Positions 52,826 to 61,784 are shown, numbered from the stretch's first letter. The stretch: DNA of 64,000 nt from Candidatus Aerophobota bacterium (GCA_002401865.1 NVUK01000006.1:1-64000), one strand, 5' to 3'. Notes: a model not told the origin generated them from the sequence alone. Numbers and translations are program-made.

Positions 52826-53620
52826 TTATAAAAATTTTTTTATTTCGTGTGTGACTAAGGCCTCTTCTTCGTGGTGAATCATGTGCGCGCTGTCTTGAAA
52901 AACAACTAGTTTAGAAGAGGGGAGTAGGTTGTGCATTTTTTTTGCAATATAGAGAGGGGATAAAATATCTTGTTCTCCAGCAAGTAGTAGACAAGGTGTT
53001 TTAATTTGGGAGAGTTTGTTTTCAATGTCATAGTTTTTAAGCGCATGGTGTTGCCCCGCGGCTCCTTGCTCGTGGGTGGGGTTTTCTAGCGTTTCTAATT
53101 GGTGTATTTTCTTCTCCATTAGAACTGTGTTAGATAAGAATTTATCGCTGTAAAGCCATGCTATAGAGTTTAAATAAGTTTTGTGAAAAGGCGCTTTTTC
53201 TTGCATCGATAATAAAGCCATGTCTGCAGCAATGAGTGCAGGTTTGGGTAATCGATAAAAAGGTGTTAACAGTATGGCGCGGTTAATACGGCCGGGCGCA
53301 AGCATGCTCAATGTTAGTACAATTCCACTACCCATGGATACGCCTACAAAATCTGCCTTTTTAATATTTAAATGGTCCATTAGAGCTAAGACATCGCGTG
53401 CCATGTCCTCAATATAATAGGCTTTTTCTGGGAGAGAAGACTTTCCTGTGCCACGGTTGTCGATTAAAATAGTTGTGAAACGATCGCTAAGGGTTTTTGA
53501 TAAAGGAATAAGACCCTCATGTGATGCTAAATATCCAGAGATCAAAAAAAGAACAGGTCCTTTACCTTCAAGGATATAGTATAAATCTATAGAGCGATTT
53601 TTACAGCTAAAAACAGGCAC
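52826..53620 (-). CDS. Alpha/beta-fold hydrolase (264 aa)
   Basis: The nucleophile elbow is GVSMGSG (Ser about 94), the oxyanion region GPVLFLISGYLASHEG, TTILIDNRGTGKSS follows, the acid lies in AGEQDILSPLYIAKK and the catalytic His in DSAHMIHHEEE. This is a typical alpha/beta hydrolase of unknown substrate, possibly an esterase or lactonase. It runs divergently from the structured RNA candidate. Confidence 0.88.
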   Translation of the reverse strand: MPVFSCKNRSIDLYYILEGKGPVLFLISGYLASHEGLIPLSKTLSDRFTTILIDNRGTGKSSLPEKAYYIEDMARDVLALMDHLNIKKADFVGVSMGSGIVLTLSMLAPGRINRAILLTPFYRLPKPALIAADMALLSMQEKAPFHKTYLNSIAWLYSDKFLSNTVLMEKKIHQLETLENPTHEQGAAGQHHALKNYDIENKLSQIKTPCLLLAGEQDILSPLYIAKKMHNLLPSSKLVVFQDSAHMIHHEEEALVTHEIKKFL

Positions 53621-53710
53621 TTTTCTTTCCTAAATATGATACAGTAATCTTACGTTAAAACAAGTGGTGAAAATTTTGAAAGAAAAAAACTTTGCGAAAA
53701 AAACAGTGAC

Positions 53711-53841
53711 TATGTTACACGTGTAGTAACCGAGGAAGGATGAGAGATTTCTCTCAAATTCCGACAAAGAGCCCCCTTCTTTTTCCAGGTCATTTATGGC
53801 CTGGTCCCCGGCCGCTAGGCGCAAGTTTAGCGGCCTTTTTT
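53711..53841 (+). ncRNA. Candidate structured small RNA ending in a strong terminator
   Basis: The 347-base gap 53621-53967 has no credible gene. A run of hairpins is seen on the plus strand: GTTAC...GTAAC at 53714-53730, GAGAG-ATTT-CTCTC at 53742-53755, CCAGGTCAT...ATGGCCTGG (about 53785-53804) and a GC-rich terminator at 53810-53841. The start is not fixed. It does not match the tmRNA, SRP, 6S, 5S or RNase P patterns I know. An 84-codon ORF crosses the terminator and is judged spurious. Confidence 0.45.
53810..53841 (+). terminator. Strong rho-independent terminator with no upstream gene
   Basis: GGCCGCTA (53810-53817) pairs with TAGCGGCC (53828-53835), with a 10-base loop and TTTTTT after it. 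No plus-strand gene precedes it, which is the main support for an RNA gene. Confidence 0.9.
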
Positions 53842-53967
53842 ATTGTTCAAATATTTTACAAAAAATCTAGCCTCACAGACACACTTTTTAAAGGCAGAAA
53901 AAAATCAAACGCTATTTTTCAACAGCGCTTGTTAAGTAAAGAAAAGGGAATTTTACTTTTTGATTTT

Positions 53968-55122
53968 TTAGAAAAAGGCTTTGATTTTATCTAAGAAACT
54001 TTTTTTCTTAGGAGAGTTTTGTTCTGTCTCTGTGTTTTGAAAGTCTTTTAAAAGCTTTTTCTGTTTTTGTGTTAAGTTAACAGGTGTTTCGATCGCTATA
54101 GAGATCAAAAGGTCTCCTCTACCGTGTCCGTGCACGTTAGGCATACCTTCGTGACGCATGCGTAAAACTTTTCCATACTGCACCCCTATAGGTACACTTA
54201 AGCGGATAGGAGATTTACTCAGTAGTGTAGGGATATCTTTTTTACATCCCAGGGCTGCTTCTGTTAGAGAGATGGGGAGTGTTAATATGATGTTGTCACC
54301 TTCTCTTGAAAAAATATCGTGTGGCTCAACCTGAATAAAGACATATAAGTCTCCTTGGGGTCCACCATTTTCTCCTGAGTCGCCGTAACCTTGCATTTTT
54401 AAGCGCATGTCGCTGTCTACACCTGCAGGGATAGGAACGGTTACTTTTTGTTTTTCTTTTTTTCTGCCATAGCCGTGACACTCACCACAAGGGTTTGTGA
54501 TCACTTGACCTGCGCCATGACACTGATGGCATGTGCTTGCCATGGTGAAAAAACCTCGTGATTGGTGCACTTGTCCACTTCCTTGGCAGGTAGGGCATGT
54601 TTGGATGTCACTTTGTGATTTAGCTCCAGAACCTTTGCATCCACCGCATGAAATATAGTTTGTGACCATGAGGGATTTGTTGCACCCTTTAGCAGCTTCT
54701 TCAAAAGAAATTGTTAGGCGTACTTTTTTACTAGAGCCTTGTCTTGGTCGACCACTATCGGATCCGCCGCCGCCGCCGCCAAAGAAAGAATCAAAAATGT
54801 TGTCAGAGTTACCGCCAAATGCACCCATGAAGGTTTTTAAGGCATCTTCCATGGAAGAGAAGCCTCCCATACCGCCGCCAGGACCTGCTCCCATACCACC
54901 ATTTTGAACAGCGTCTGCTCCATATTGGTCATAAATCTGTCTTTTGTTCTCATCACTTAAAACTTCATAAGCTTCTGAAATTTCTTTGAACTTGCCTTCA
55001 GCTTCGGGATCATCTTGGTTTTTATCAGGGTGGTATTTGACCGCTAATTTGCGATAAGCTTTTTTAATAGAGGTTTGGTCAGCGTTTTTATCGACGCCTA
55101 ATCGCTGATAGTAATCTGTCAT
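53968..55122 (-). CDS. dnaJ: Molecular chaperone DnaJ
   Basis: 384 residues. J domain [32 protein letters not shown] with HPD, a Gly-rich stretch, and four zinc-finger repeats ([32 protein letters not shown]), followed by the substrate-binding domains. It stimulates DnaK. rpsU precedes it with a terminator between them, so it probably has its own promoter. The dnaJ-rpsU pair is chlamydial (CT341-CT342). Confidence 0.97.
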   Translation of the reverse strand: MTDYYQRLGVDKNADQTSIKKAYRKLAVKYHPDKNQDDPEAEGKFKEISEAYEVLSDENKRQIYDQYGADAVQNGGMGAGPGGGMGGFSSMEDALKTFMGAFGGNSDNIFDSFFGGGGGGSDSGRPRQGSSKKVRLTISFEEAAKGCNKSLMVTNYISCGGCKGSGAKSQSDIQTCPTCQGSGQVHQSRGFFTMASTCHQCHGAGQVITNPCGECHGYGRKKEKQKVTVPIPAGVDSDMRLKMQGYGDSGENGGPQGDLYVFIQVEPHDIFSREGDNIILTLPISLTEAALGCKKDIPTLLSKSPIRLSVPIGVQYGKVLRMRHEGMPNVHGHGRGDLLISIAIETPVNLTQKQKKLLKDFQNTETEQNSPKKKSFLDKIKAFF

Positions 55123-55163
55123 TTAAACCTGGATGGGTTGGGTTTTCTGAGAGTCATAATAAC

Positions 55164-55217
55164 AAAAAAAGCACTTATTTGTCCAATCGGTTTTAGCAAT
55201 TTGAACAAATAAGTGCT
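55164..55217 (-). terminator. Rho-independent terminator of rpsU
   Basis: A perfect 13-bp stem (AGCACTTATTTGT at 55170-55182 with its complement at 55205-55217), then a T run on the minus strand. It lies between rpsU and dnaJ. Confidence 0.9.
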
Positions 55218-55224
55218 AGTTTTT

Positions 55225-55461
55225 CTAACGAGTACGTTTGACTTTATGCTTAAGAGCAGCTTTAGATTTAGCTCGTTTTTTGATAGAGGGCTTATCATAA
55301 TAGCGGTGCGCTTTGGCAGCTTTCATGATACCTTCTTTATCGAGCTTCTTCTTCAGCATTCTTAAGGCCTTGTCAACCGGCTCTCCTCGTCGTAGCTTAA
55401 TGCTAGACACGCTGTAATCACATCCTAAAAAGGTTAAAGATTGTTTTCTGTTTTTCATCAC
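55225..55461 (-). CDS. rpsU: Ribosomal protein bS21
   Basis: 78 residues, longer than E. coli S21 (71). [40 protein letters not shown] is the S21 core, with a basic C-terminus. S21 is needed for initiation. Confidence 0.92.
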   Translation of the reverse strand: MMKNRKQSLTFLGCDYSVSSIKLRRGEPVDKALRMLKKKLDKEGIMKAAKAHRYYDKPSIKKRAKSKAALKHKVKRTR

Positions 55462-55645
55462 GCCTAGCGTGAATCAGTTTCATTTTATGCCCCTGGCCGT
55501 TTTTTATCAAGAGAGAAAAAAAACGCTCTGAAGACATTGCTCAGTATTGAAAACAGTTTTTATAAAAAGTAAAAAAAATATTTAAATTTAATATGGATAG
55601 TTATAGTGTCTTTCTCAATATTAGAAAGGTCAGGATGGTTTTATA

Positions 55646-56293
55646 ATGATTAGTGAATTAACTCGATCTGTACAACCGACTTTGGTTGATATACACAACT
55701 CAGATCAGGGCGTAAAACTAAATTTTAACAATCTTAAAGCAGATGAAGAGAACCAGCTAGAAGGGTTGAAGACGAGGTCTATAATTCAGCAGGAAGCGTG
55801 TGGGAGTAAAGCGAGTGTAATAAGGGATGTTTTGTATGCAGCTAGCCATGAAATCGCCTTTCATCCTCTTACGAGAGAGTTTAATCTAGATTTAGTTGTT
55901 TCTTGTTATGGAAGAGCGCAGCATGAAGATTTGTTGGTTTTAAGTATTTTCGATGCTTTAGAAGATAGGGGACGTTTTGGTGCAATTCGTTTGTTTTTGG
56001 TGTATACGGAAGAGTATTCAGCAATAGAGCATTCCGTTTTAGTAGATAAAATAATTGAGGCGCGTAACAAGAAAGAAAAATCAGTACTATGTGTTGAAAT
56101 AATTAGTGATGCCTTAGAGCGTGTTCAGGAGGTTTTGCCATACACTATGCAAGATAGCACTGTTTTCATTGATGCTAAGACGTGTGCTACGACGTTTAGT
56201 CCTGCCTTAAGAGAAAAAGTTCCAGTGCGGAAGTCTTTAAGGGATAGGGTGTGCTCTTTCTTTCTCTCTTTTCTACTGGGCATTAAATTTTAA
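55646..56293 (+). CDS. Hypothetical protein, rpsU-tsaB insertion protein 1 (215 aa)
   Basis: Not recognised. The core at about 75-125 (FNLDLVVSCYGRAQHEDLLV followed by LSIFDAL and AIRLFLVYTEE) matches the pattern FSLNLVLFASGQLHAEETFL...LFLID of the gene at 56846, so the two are likely remote paralogues. The pattern recalls a Rossmann-type beta-G-x-x-helix-beta unit. A short hydrophobic C-terminus (CSFFLSFLLG) may be a membrane anchor. Its 3' end enters a 12-bp inverted repeat. Confidence 0.6.
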   Translation: MISELTRSVQPTLVDIHNSDQGVKLNFNNLKADEENQLEGLKTRSIIQQEACGSKASVIRDVLYAASHEIAFHPLTREFNLDLVVSCYGRAQHEDLLVLSIFDALEDRGRFGAIRLFLVYTEEYSAIEHSVLVDKIIEARNKKEKSVLCVEIISDALERVQEVLPYTMQDSTVFIDAKTCATTFSPALREKVPVRKSLRDRVCSFFLSFLLGIKF

Positions 56294-56320
56294 ATTTGAT
56301 AAAAATAGCAAATTTAAAAT
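56287..56320 (+). repeat. Perfect 12-bp AT-rich inverted repeat
   Basis: ATTTTAAATTTG (56287-56298) and its exact complement (56309-56320) have 10 bases between them. It lies at the end of the 55646 gene and just before the next start, so it could modulate transcription between the two. Confidence 0.55.
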
Positions 56321-56331
56321 GAGGTTTGATC

Positions 56332-56766
56332 ATGGTTTTAGGAGTTGGGTTTTCAGGTGACTCAGGAAGGGGTGTTGTGGTTACACCAGCATCTGCGATG
56401 CTTCCTGAGGGGAGCTGTCCTCAAGAGACAGGTCGAGTAAAGCAAGTGGCTGAAATGCACTTTGCTTTGCCACTATTTAAAGTGATTTATGAACTTCTAC
56501 ATCCGAATAGAGCTAACGAGGGTCTGTCGTCACCATTACCTATTGATCCAGAACCTATTGATCCAGAAAAGGGGGAGAGCCAAGCTCCAGATGGTTCACG
56601 AAGAGAGAGGATGGAACAAAATTTAGCCGTTGTGCGAGAGCCGGGTTCTTGTAAGGGTTTTAGAAAAGTTGTTCCGATTTGCGTTTGTATCGTAACTGTT
56701 GCTTTACTTGCAGCAGCTGTTGCGGTTGTTATGCGATCAGCGCATATGTTTGGTGATCAATCATAA
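56332..56766 (+). CDS. Hypothetical tail-anchored protein, insertion protein 2 (144 aa)
   Basis: Start ATG 56332 after GAGG. A low-complexity middle contains a repeated PIDPE (PEPIDPEKGES), and a single C-terminal transmembrane helix is present (VPICVCIVTVALLAAAVAVVM). No signal peptide or known domain is seen. Tail-anchored layout is shared with the neighbouring gene. Function unknown. Confidence 0.55.
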   Translation: MVLGVGFSGDSGRGVVVTPASAMLPEGSCPQETGRVKQVAEMHFALPLFKVIYELLHPNRANEGLSSPLPIDPEPIDPEKGESQAPDGSRRERMEQNLAVVREPGSCKGFRKVVPICVCIVTVALLAAAVAVVMRSAHMFGDQS

Positions 56767-56845
56767 AAAAACATATACAATAAATTTGACTCCATGATAA
56801 CTTCGCTTCGCTTTCAAAAAAAAAGTTACAAACAGGGAGTTTGTT

Positions 56846-57847
56846 ATGGCAGCGACTGCAAGATATCCACTTCTTCAAACGGTGAGTGCTCATGTAAGAT
56901 GGGCAGGACAGGCACGTGCAACAAGTTTGCGTTTTGCAGTGCGCCGTGATACTGGAGTGGATAACAAAATGGCATATATTTACAACAAGGCTATTGCTGG
57001 TTTGGCACATGAAGTTTTGGACAGAGATTCTCGGTGCTCTCTAAGCTCTGTTATGGGAGATTGTGCAAACCGTAGAGGAGGTCTAGGTGAGTGTGCGTGC
57101 GAGCCATTAGATCGAGTAAGACATCCCGATAGAAGAGCTTCTTATGAGAGTTTAATGCTTGCAAAATCTCTTAGAATTATAGAGAAACAAAGGGAAACAG
57201 CAGGAAGCTTTTCTTTGAATTTGGTTTTATTTGCTTCGGGGCAGTTACATGCAGAAGAAACGTTTTTATTTAAGCTTTTTGAGAGTTTGAAACAAAAACA
57301 ATATTCAGGGTCGGTGAACCTCTTTTTAATAGATTTTTGTTATAAATCAGCTATTGGGAAAGGTGCATTTAGTCATGATAAAGCGCTTAATCAATTTGTT
57401 TCTGAAATGCGCTTAACTCTCCCCTCCTCGATTAATTTAAATGGAGCGGTTTTTGCTAGCGCTCAAGATTACAAAATGCAGGCAGAGCAAGATGCAGGTT
57501 TGCGCTACGATGTAATGCATGGGCAAGATATTGAAAATGCTAACGAGAGCATGGATAGTATAAGAAGTTGTTCCCGCCTTCCACAAGAGGTGATGCATGT
57601 ATTGGTGAAACAGAATAATTTGGCCTCTATTTGTGTAATACAAAAGGGAGGAGAATTAGAGATTCACAGGCAATTAAGCCCTCAAACGAAGGTAGTGGAG
57701 AAGCTGGTAATTAAGAACAATGTCCTCGAGAGTAGTACGGGTTTTTGGAAATATATTGTTATAGCTTTATCTATTGCAGCATGCATTTGCCTTATCATCT
57801 ATAGTATTGTGAATAGGAATCGGATACGACGCTTGATGCACTTTTAA
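56846..57847 (+). CDS. Hypothetical membrane-anchored protein, insertion protein 3 (333 aa)
   Basis: Start after CAGGGAG. The N-terminus is Arg/Ala rich; the core at about 115-170 (SLNLVLFASGQLHAEETFLF, GSVNLFLIDFCYKSAIG) matches the pattern of the 55646 protein. A Cys-rich segment (CSLSSVMGDCANRRGGLGEC, about 58-80) is notable. A C-terminal transmembrane helix (YIVIALSIAACICLIIYSIV) has a basic tail. It may be a host-facing protein anchored by its C-terminus. Its stop overlaps tsaB tail-to-tail by 4 bases. Confidence 0.6.
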   Translation: MAATARYPLLQTVSAHVRWAGQARATSLRFAVRRDTGVDNKMAYIYNKAIAGLAHEVLDRDSRCSLSSVMGDCANRRGGLGECACEPLDRVRHPDRRASYESLMLAKSLRIIEKQRETAGSFSLNLVLFASGQLHAEETFLFKLFESLKQKQYSGSVNLFLIDFCYKSAIGKGAFSHDKALNQFVSEMRLTLPSSINLNGAVFASAQDYKMQAEQDAGLRYDVMHGQDIENANESMDSIRSCSRLPQEVMHVLVKQNNLASICVIQKGGELEIHRQLSPQTKVVEKLVIKNNVLESSTGFWKYIVIALSIAACICLIIYSIVNRNRIRRLMHF

Positions 57848-58491
57848 GGAGAGAAGGCGTATTCCACCTGCACGTCTGTATGGGTTTTGGTTGCGCCTTT
57901 TGAAAACTGGGACTGGCAATATTGCCTAATGAAAGTGTAGTTGGGCTCTACTGATAAAAAGAAAGGAATCTGACTTGAATCAAGTCCTTTTTTTTCTAAA
58001 TCTATGCCGGAGTCAAAACAGAGTAAATGGGTCTGTTTTAACACATCGATCTCCTCTAGTTGCACCAGCACTCTTTTATCTTTAAAAAGATGGGGCTGGT
58101 TTAGGTTTGCTTCTAATGTAGAAAATCCTCGTGATTTAGCATCGCCAATGAGTAGTAGACTTGAAGGGGTTTTGCTACTTTTTATATCTATCGCGGGAAA
58201 TAAATTGATGAGGCTGCAGTAACTAACAAGGGGAATGTTTAGTGCGTAATTAAGAGTTTTAGCCACTAAAACACCCACACGTGATCCTGTAAAACTGCCA
58301 GGGCCTGTTCCAATAGCAATAAAATTGAGAGAGCTTAAAGCGATATCTGTTTGCTCTATAAGTTCTTGGATTTTCTCTGTTATTTGGCTCGCTTGACTTC
58401 TCGATCCAAGTAGAGCAATAGATTGTTTCCCCTCGCAATAGAGAAGTAGAAAACTTTGAGAAATAGATGTTTCAATAATGAGGTAGTTCAC
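57844..58491 (-). CDS. tsaB: tRNA threonylcarbamoyladenosine biosynthesis protein TsaB
   Basis: 215 residues. YLIIETSISQSFLLLY is the ASKHA phosphate-1 motif and IAIGTGPGSFTGSRVGVLVAKTL is the TsaB/TsaD signature. It partners with TsaD and TsaE to make t6A37. In C. trachomatis it lies between rpsU and lon (CT343). Here it has been separated from rpsU by three extra genes. Confidence 0.9.
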   Translation of the reverse strand: MNYLIIETSISQSFLLLYCEGKQSIALLGSRSQASQITEKIQELIEQTDIALSSLNFIAIGTGPGSFTGSRVGVLVAKTLNYALNIPLVSYCSLINLFPAIDIKSSKTPSSLLLIGDAKSRGFSTLEANLNQPHLFKDKRVLVQLEEIDVLKQTHLLCFDSGIDLEKKGLDSSQIPFFLSVEPNYTFIRQYCQSQFSKGATKTHTDVQVEYAFSP

Positions 58492-58587
58492 AGCTTAAAG
58501 GAGACCATGTTTTTCATGCTAGTCTACCTGTTTTTTGTCTAAAAAGAAAGGGGGGAAGAGGCATAATATATTTTTTATAAATGGCGT

Positions 58588-58616
58588 TTGCGGATTATGG
58601 GCTGAGTTGCTATGAT
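58588..58616 (+). promoter_or_regulatory. Promoter of lon
   Basis: TTGCGG at 58588-58593 and TATGAT at 58611-58616 with 17 bp between, and an extended -10 TGC directly before TATGAT. It lies 70 bases before the lon ATG. No CIRCE-like dyad was seen. Confidence 0.6.
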
Positions 58617-58685
58617 CGGTTTAGTGTAGGGGTGTATCAGTAAAATTTAAACTTCTTATCATTTAAGAATTGGATATAGATAAAT

Positions 58686-61259
58686 ATGACAGACGATGAT
58701 CGGCCAGAAGATTCAGCAGATGATAACGAATCACATGAGCAGTGGGATGAAGAGAGTTTAGAAGAGGCCCTTCTTGATTCAGATTTAGAAGGTCTTATTG
58801 GAGAAAAGCAGGGCGGTGAAGGTCCTAAAGAGTATCCAGAAGAACTTTTTGTGATCCCCCTTTCTAAAAGACCCTTTTTCCCAGGTATGGCAGCGCCGCT
58901 AGTTATTGAGCCAGGCCCTTATTATGAAGTGTTGAAAATTGTGGCCAAATCGTCACATAAAATGCTTGGCTTATTCCTCACGGAAGATGAAGGTATCGAC
59001 ATTTATAAATTGGGAGTCGACGGGGTAAAAAAAGTAGGGGTTGCTGCGACTATTTTACGCATTGTTCCTTTGGACCAAGGGGGCGCACAAGTTGTTCTCA
59101 ACATGGAACGGCGTATTGAAATTATAGAGCCTATTGCTAAGTCAAAACATTTGCGTGTGAAAGTGAAGCATATAGAGGATAAAATTCCTCAAAAGCAGGC
59201 AAAGATTATCAAAGCGTATTCCATTAGCATTATTACAACGATTAAAGAATTGCTTAAACTCAATCCCTTGTTTAAAGAAGAGTTACAAATCTTTTTGGGT
59301 CATTCTGATTTTGCAAAGCCTGGAAAACTGGCAGATTTTGCGGTAGCTTTAACGACCGCAGGCAGAGCAGAACTACAATCTATTTTGGAAGCTTATGATA
59401 TTCAAGACAGGATTGATAAAACCTTGGTTCTCTTACGTAAAGAACTTGATTTGAGCAAATTACAAAGCAGCATCAACCAAAAGATTGAAGCGACTATTTC
59501 CCAGTCTCAGCGCGAATTTTTCTTAAGAGAGCAGATGAAGACGATTAAGAAAGAGTTGGGCTTAGAAAAAGATGATAAAGCACTCGATGTGGAAAAGTTT
59601 CAAAAGAGGCTAGAGGAAAAAGTAATTCCTGAAGATGTGCAAACAGTGATTGATGAAGAGCTGGAAAAGCTGGGCATGTTAGATTTGCAGTCTGCAGAAT
59701 ATGGTGTGGTACGCAGTTACCTTGACTGGCTGACGGTTATTCCTTGGGGGGTTAGTTCAGAAGACAATCTCGATTTAAGAGCGGCTTCAGAGATTTTAGA
59801 AGAGGATCACTACGGCTTAAAAGATATTAAAGAGCGTATTTTAGAATTCATTGCTGTAGGCAAGCTTCGAGACGGTGTTCAAGGGGCAATTATTTGTTTG
59901 GTAGGGCCTCCTGGTGTGGGTAAAACAAGTATTGGTAAAAGTGTAGCAAGAGCGCTCAATAGAAAATTTTACCGTTTTTCTGTAGGCGGTATGCGTGATG
60001 AGGCAGAAATTAAAGGACATCGAAGAACCTATGTGGGTGCTATGCCTGGCAAGATGATTCAAGCGTTTAAATATACGCAAACCAATAACCCTGTTATTAT
60101 GCTCGACGAAGTGGATAAAATTGGCATGAGTCATCAAGGTGATCCAGCATCAGCTTTGTTGGAAGTTTTAGACCCTGAGCAAAACAAAGGTTTTTTAGAC
60201 CATTATTTAGATGTTAGATGTGATTTGTCGAATGTACTGTTTATTGTAACAGCCAACGTTCTTGATACTATCCCCGGGCCTTTAAGAGACCGTATGGATG
60301 TGATGCGTCTTTCGGGTTATATCAAAGAAGAAAAAGTAAAGATTGCTCAAAAGTATCTTATTCCTCGCTATAGGAAAGAGTTTGGTTTAAAAGCTAGCAA
60401 CGTTAGTTTTTCTGAGAGTGGTATTAAGGGATTGATTGATGGTTATGCTAGAGAAGCAGGGGTGAGAACTCTTGAAAAAAATATCAAAAAGATTTTGCGC
60501 AAAGTAGCTTACCAAGTAGCGCTTGCTCGAGAAGAGCAGGCAGAGGGTAAAAAAACTTCAAAAGCAGCGAAGTCTGCAGTGAAGCCCGCAGCAAAGCCCG
60601 CAGTGAAAGAAGTGATTAGTGATAAAAAATTAGAAAAATATCTCAGCAAGCCTATTTTTACAGGGGATAGATTTTATGACACAACGCCAATAGGAGTTTG
60701 TACAGGTTTAGCCTGGACAGCGCTTGGAGGTGCTACTCTTTATATTGAAAGTATTGCAACAGAAAGTAGCAAGACAGGGATGAAGCTTACGGGGCAAGCG
60801 GGTGATGTGATGAAAGAATCTGCACAAATTGCTTGGAGCTATGCGAATTTATTTTCAAAACATCTTGGAAAGAAAGAAGTGTTTTTTGATAAAAAAGAAG
60901 TGCATATCCATATTCCTGAAGGAGCAACGCCTAAAGATGGTCCTTCTGCGGGAGTTACTATGGTGACTTCGATCCTTTCTCTTGCTATGGGAAAACCTGT
61001 GGCAAAAGATTTGGGAATGACAGGAGAGCTTACTTTAACAGGACGCGTATTGCCCATTGGTGGATTAAAAGAAAAACTCATTGCAGCTAAACGCTCTAAG
61101 TTAAAATCACTTATTTTCCCTAAAGAGAATTTAAGAGATTATGATGAATTGCCCGACTATTTGAAGAAGGGAATAAAGGTGTATTTTATTGAGCAGTATT
61201 CAGAGATTTTCCCTATCGCTTTTCCTAAAAGCGGCGTGAAGAAAGCGCGGGGGAAATAG
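58686..61259 (+). CDS. lon: ATP-dependent protease Lon (LonA)
   Basis: 857 residues. An acidic N-terminal extension of about 50 residues precedes the substrate-binding LAN domain (FVIPLSKRPFFPGMAAPLVI). AAA+ domain: Walker A GPPGVGKTSIGKS (about 410) and Walker B VIMLDEVDKIG. The protease Ser lies in PKDGPSAGVTM and the Lys in PIGGLKEKLIAAKRS. A Lys/Ala/Pro linker with KPA repeats (AVKPAAKPAVKE) is inserted between ATPase and protease domains. It is followed by the heptose gene after 3 bases. Confidence 0.97.
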   Translation: MTDDDRPEDSADDNESHEQWDEESLEEALLDSDLEGLIGEKQGGEGPKEYPEELFVIPLSKRPFFPGMAAPLVIEPGPYYEVLKIVAKSSHKMLGLFLTEDEGIDIYKLGVDGVKKVGVAATILRIVPLDQGGAQVVLNMERRIEIIEPIAKSKHLRVKVKHIEDKIPQKQAKIIKAYSISIITTIKELLKLNPLFKEELQIFLGHSDFAKPGKLADFAVALTTAGRAELQSILEAYDIQDRIDKTLVLLRKELDLSKLQSSINQKIEATISQSQREFFLREQMKTIKKELGLEKDDKALDVEKFQKRLEEKVIPEDVQTVIDEELEKLGMLDLQSAEYGVVRSYLDWLTVIPWGVSSEDNLDLRAASEILEEDHYGLKDIKERILEFIAVGKLRDGVQGAIICLVGPPGVGKTSIGKSVARALNRKFYRFSVGGMRDEAEIKGHRRTYVGAMPGKMIQAFKYTQTNNPVIMLDEVDKIGMSHQGDPASALLEVLDPEQNKGFLDHYLDVRCDLSNVLFIVTANVLDTIPGPLRDRMDVMRLSGYIKEEKVKIAQKYLIPRYRKEFGLKASNVSFSESGIKGLIDGYAREAGVRTLEKNIKKILRKVAYQVALAREEQAEGKKTSKAAKSAVKPAAKPAVKEVISDKKLEKYLSKPIFTGDRFYDTTPIGVCTGLAWTALGGATLYIESIATESSKTGMKLTGQAGDVMKESAQIAWSYANLFSKHLGKKEVFFDKKEVHIHIPEGATPKDGPSAGVTMVTSILSLAMGKPVAKDLGMTGELTLTGRVLPIGGLKEKLIAAKRSKLKSLIFPKENLRDYDELPDYLKKGIKVYFIEQYSEIFPIAFPKSGVKKARGK

Positions 61260-61262
61260 AGC

Positions 61263-61784
61263 GTGGGGCAAAGGTCTTGGCAGCAAGTTTATTTACGCAA
61301 GTGTATTGCGCATGCGAATATTAAGAGCAGAGTAGATCTTTTTCGAGAAGAGGGAAACACTATAGCGACCATCAACGGTTGCTTTGATTTGCTTCACGTA
61401 GGACATCTTCACATGCTTTATTTAGCATCTAAGCAAGCAGACATTTTAATTGTTATGCTCAACTCAGACGCTTCTGTTAAAAAATATAAAGGGCAGTCCA
61501 GGCCCATTCATCTTTTGGAAGAGAGGATGCAAATGATAGCAGCACTAGAATTTGTGGATTTTGTTACAGTTTTTGAAGAGAGTACTCCTAATGCTGTACT
61601 GGAAATTATTCGTCCCGATGTGCATGTGAATAGTGTGGAATATGGTGAAAACTGTATAGAGGCACCTGTGGTAAAAAAACATGGGGGAAAGATAGCTTTA
61701 ATTCCTTTTATTGAAGGTTTTTCTTCCACATCTATCGTGGAAAAAATCAAGCAAAGCGAGGCTACCAGTGCGACTAATAGCTAA
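61263..61784 (+). CDS. D-glycero-beta-D-manno-heptose-1-phosphate adenylyltransferase domain (HldE C-terminal type)
   Basis: 173 residues, GTG start. ATINGCFDLLHVGHLHMLYLA carries the nucleotidyltransferase HxGH motif (HVGH), and SSTSIVEKIK the ISSTxxV-like motif. This corresponds to the second half of bifunctional HldE/RfaE; the kinase domain is not fused. It could make ADP-heptose or act on a related sugar. It lies in a lon-hld-rhomboid-rnz run with coupled starts. Confidence 0.82.
   Translation: MGQRSWQQVYLRKCIAHANIKSRVDLFREEGNTIATINGCFDLLHVGHLHMLYLASKQADILIVMLNSDASVKKYKGQSRPIHLLEERMQMIAALEFVDFVTVFEESTPNAVLEIIRPDVHVNSVEYGENCIEAPVVKKHGGKIALIPFIEGFSSTSIVEKIKQSEATSATNS

Noticed and set aside
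53630-53824. 64-codon minus-strand ORF in the same gap.
   Set aside because: Covers the terminator stem and hairpins; no start context and no recognisable domain.
53740-53994. 84-codon plus-strand ORF in the gap before dnaJ.
   Set aside because: It runs through a strong terminator and overlaps the dnaJ end; no ribosome site.
55123-55224. CIRCE heat-shock operator upstream of dnaJ.
   Set aside because: The dyad there is AGCACTTATTTGT with a T tract, a terminator of rpsU, not TTAGCACTC-N9-GAGTGCTAA.
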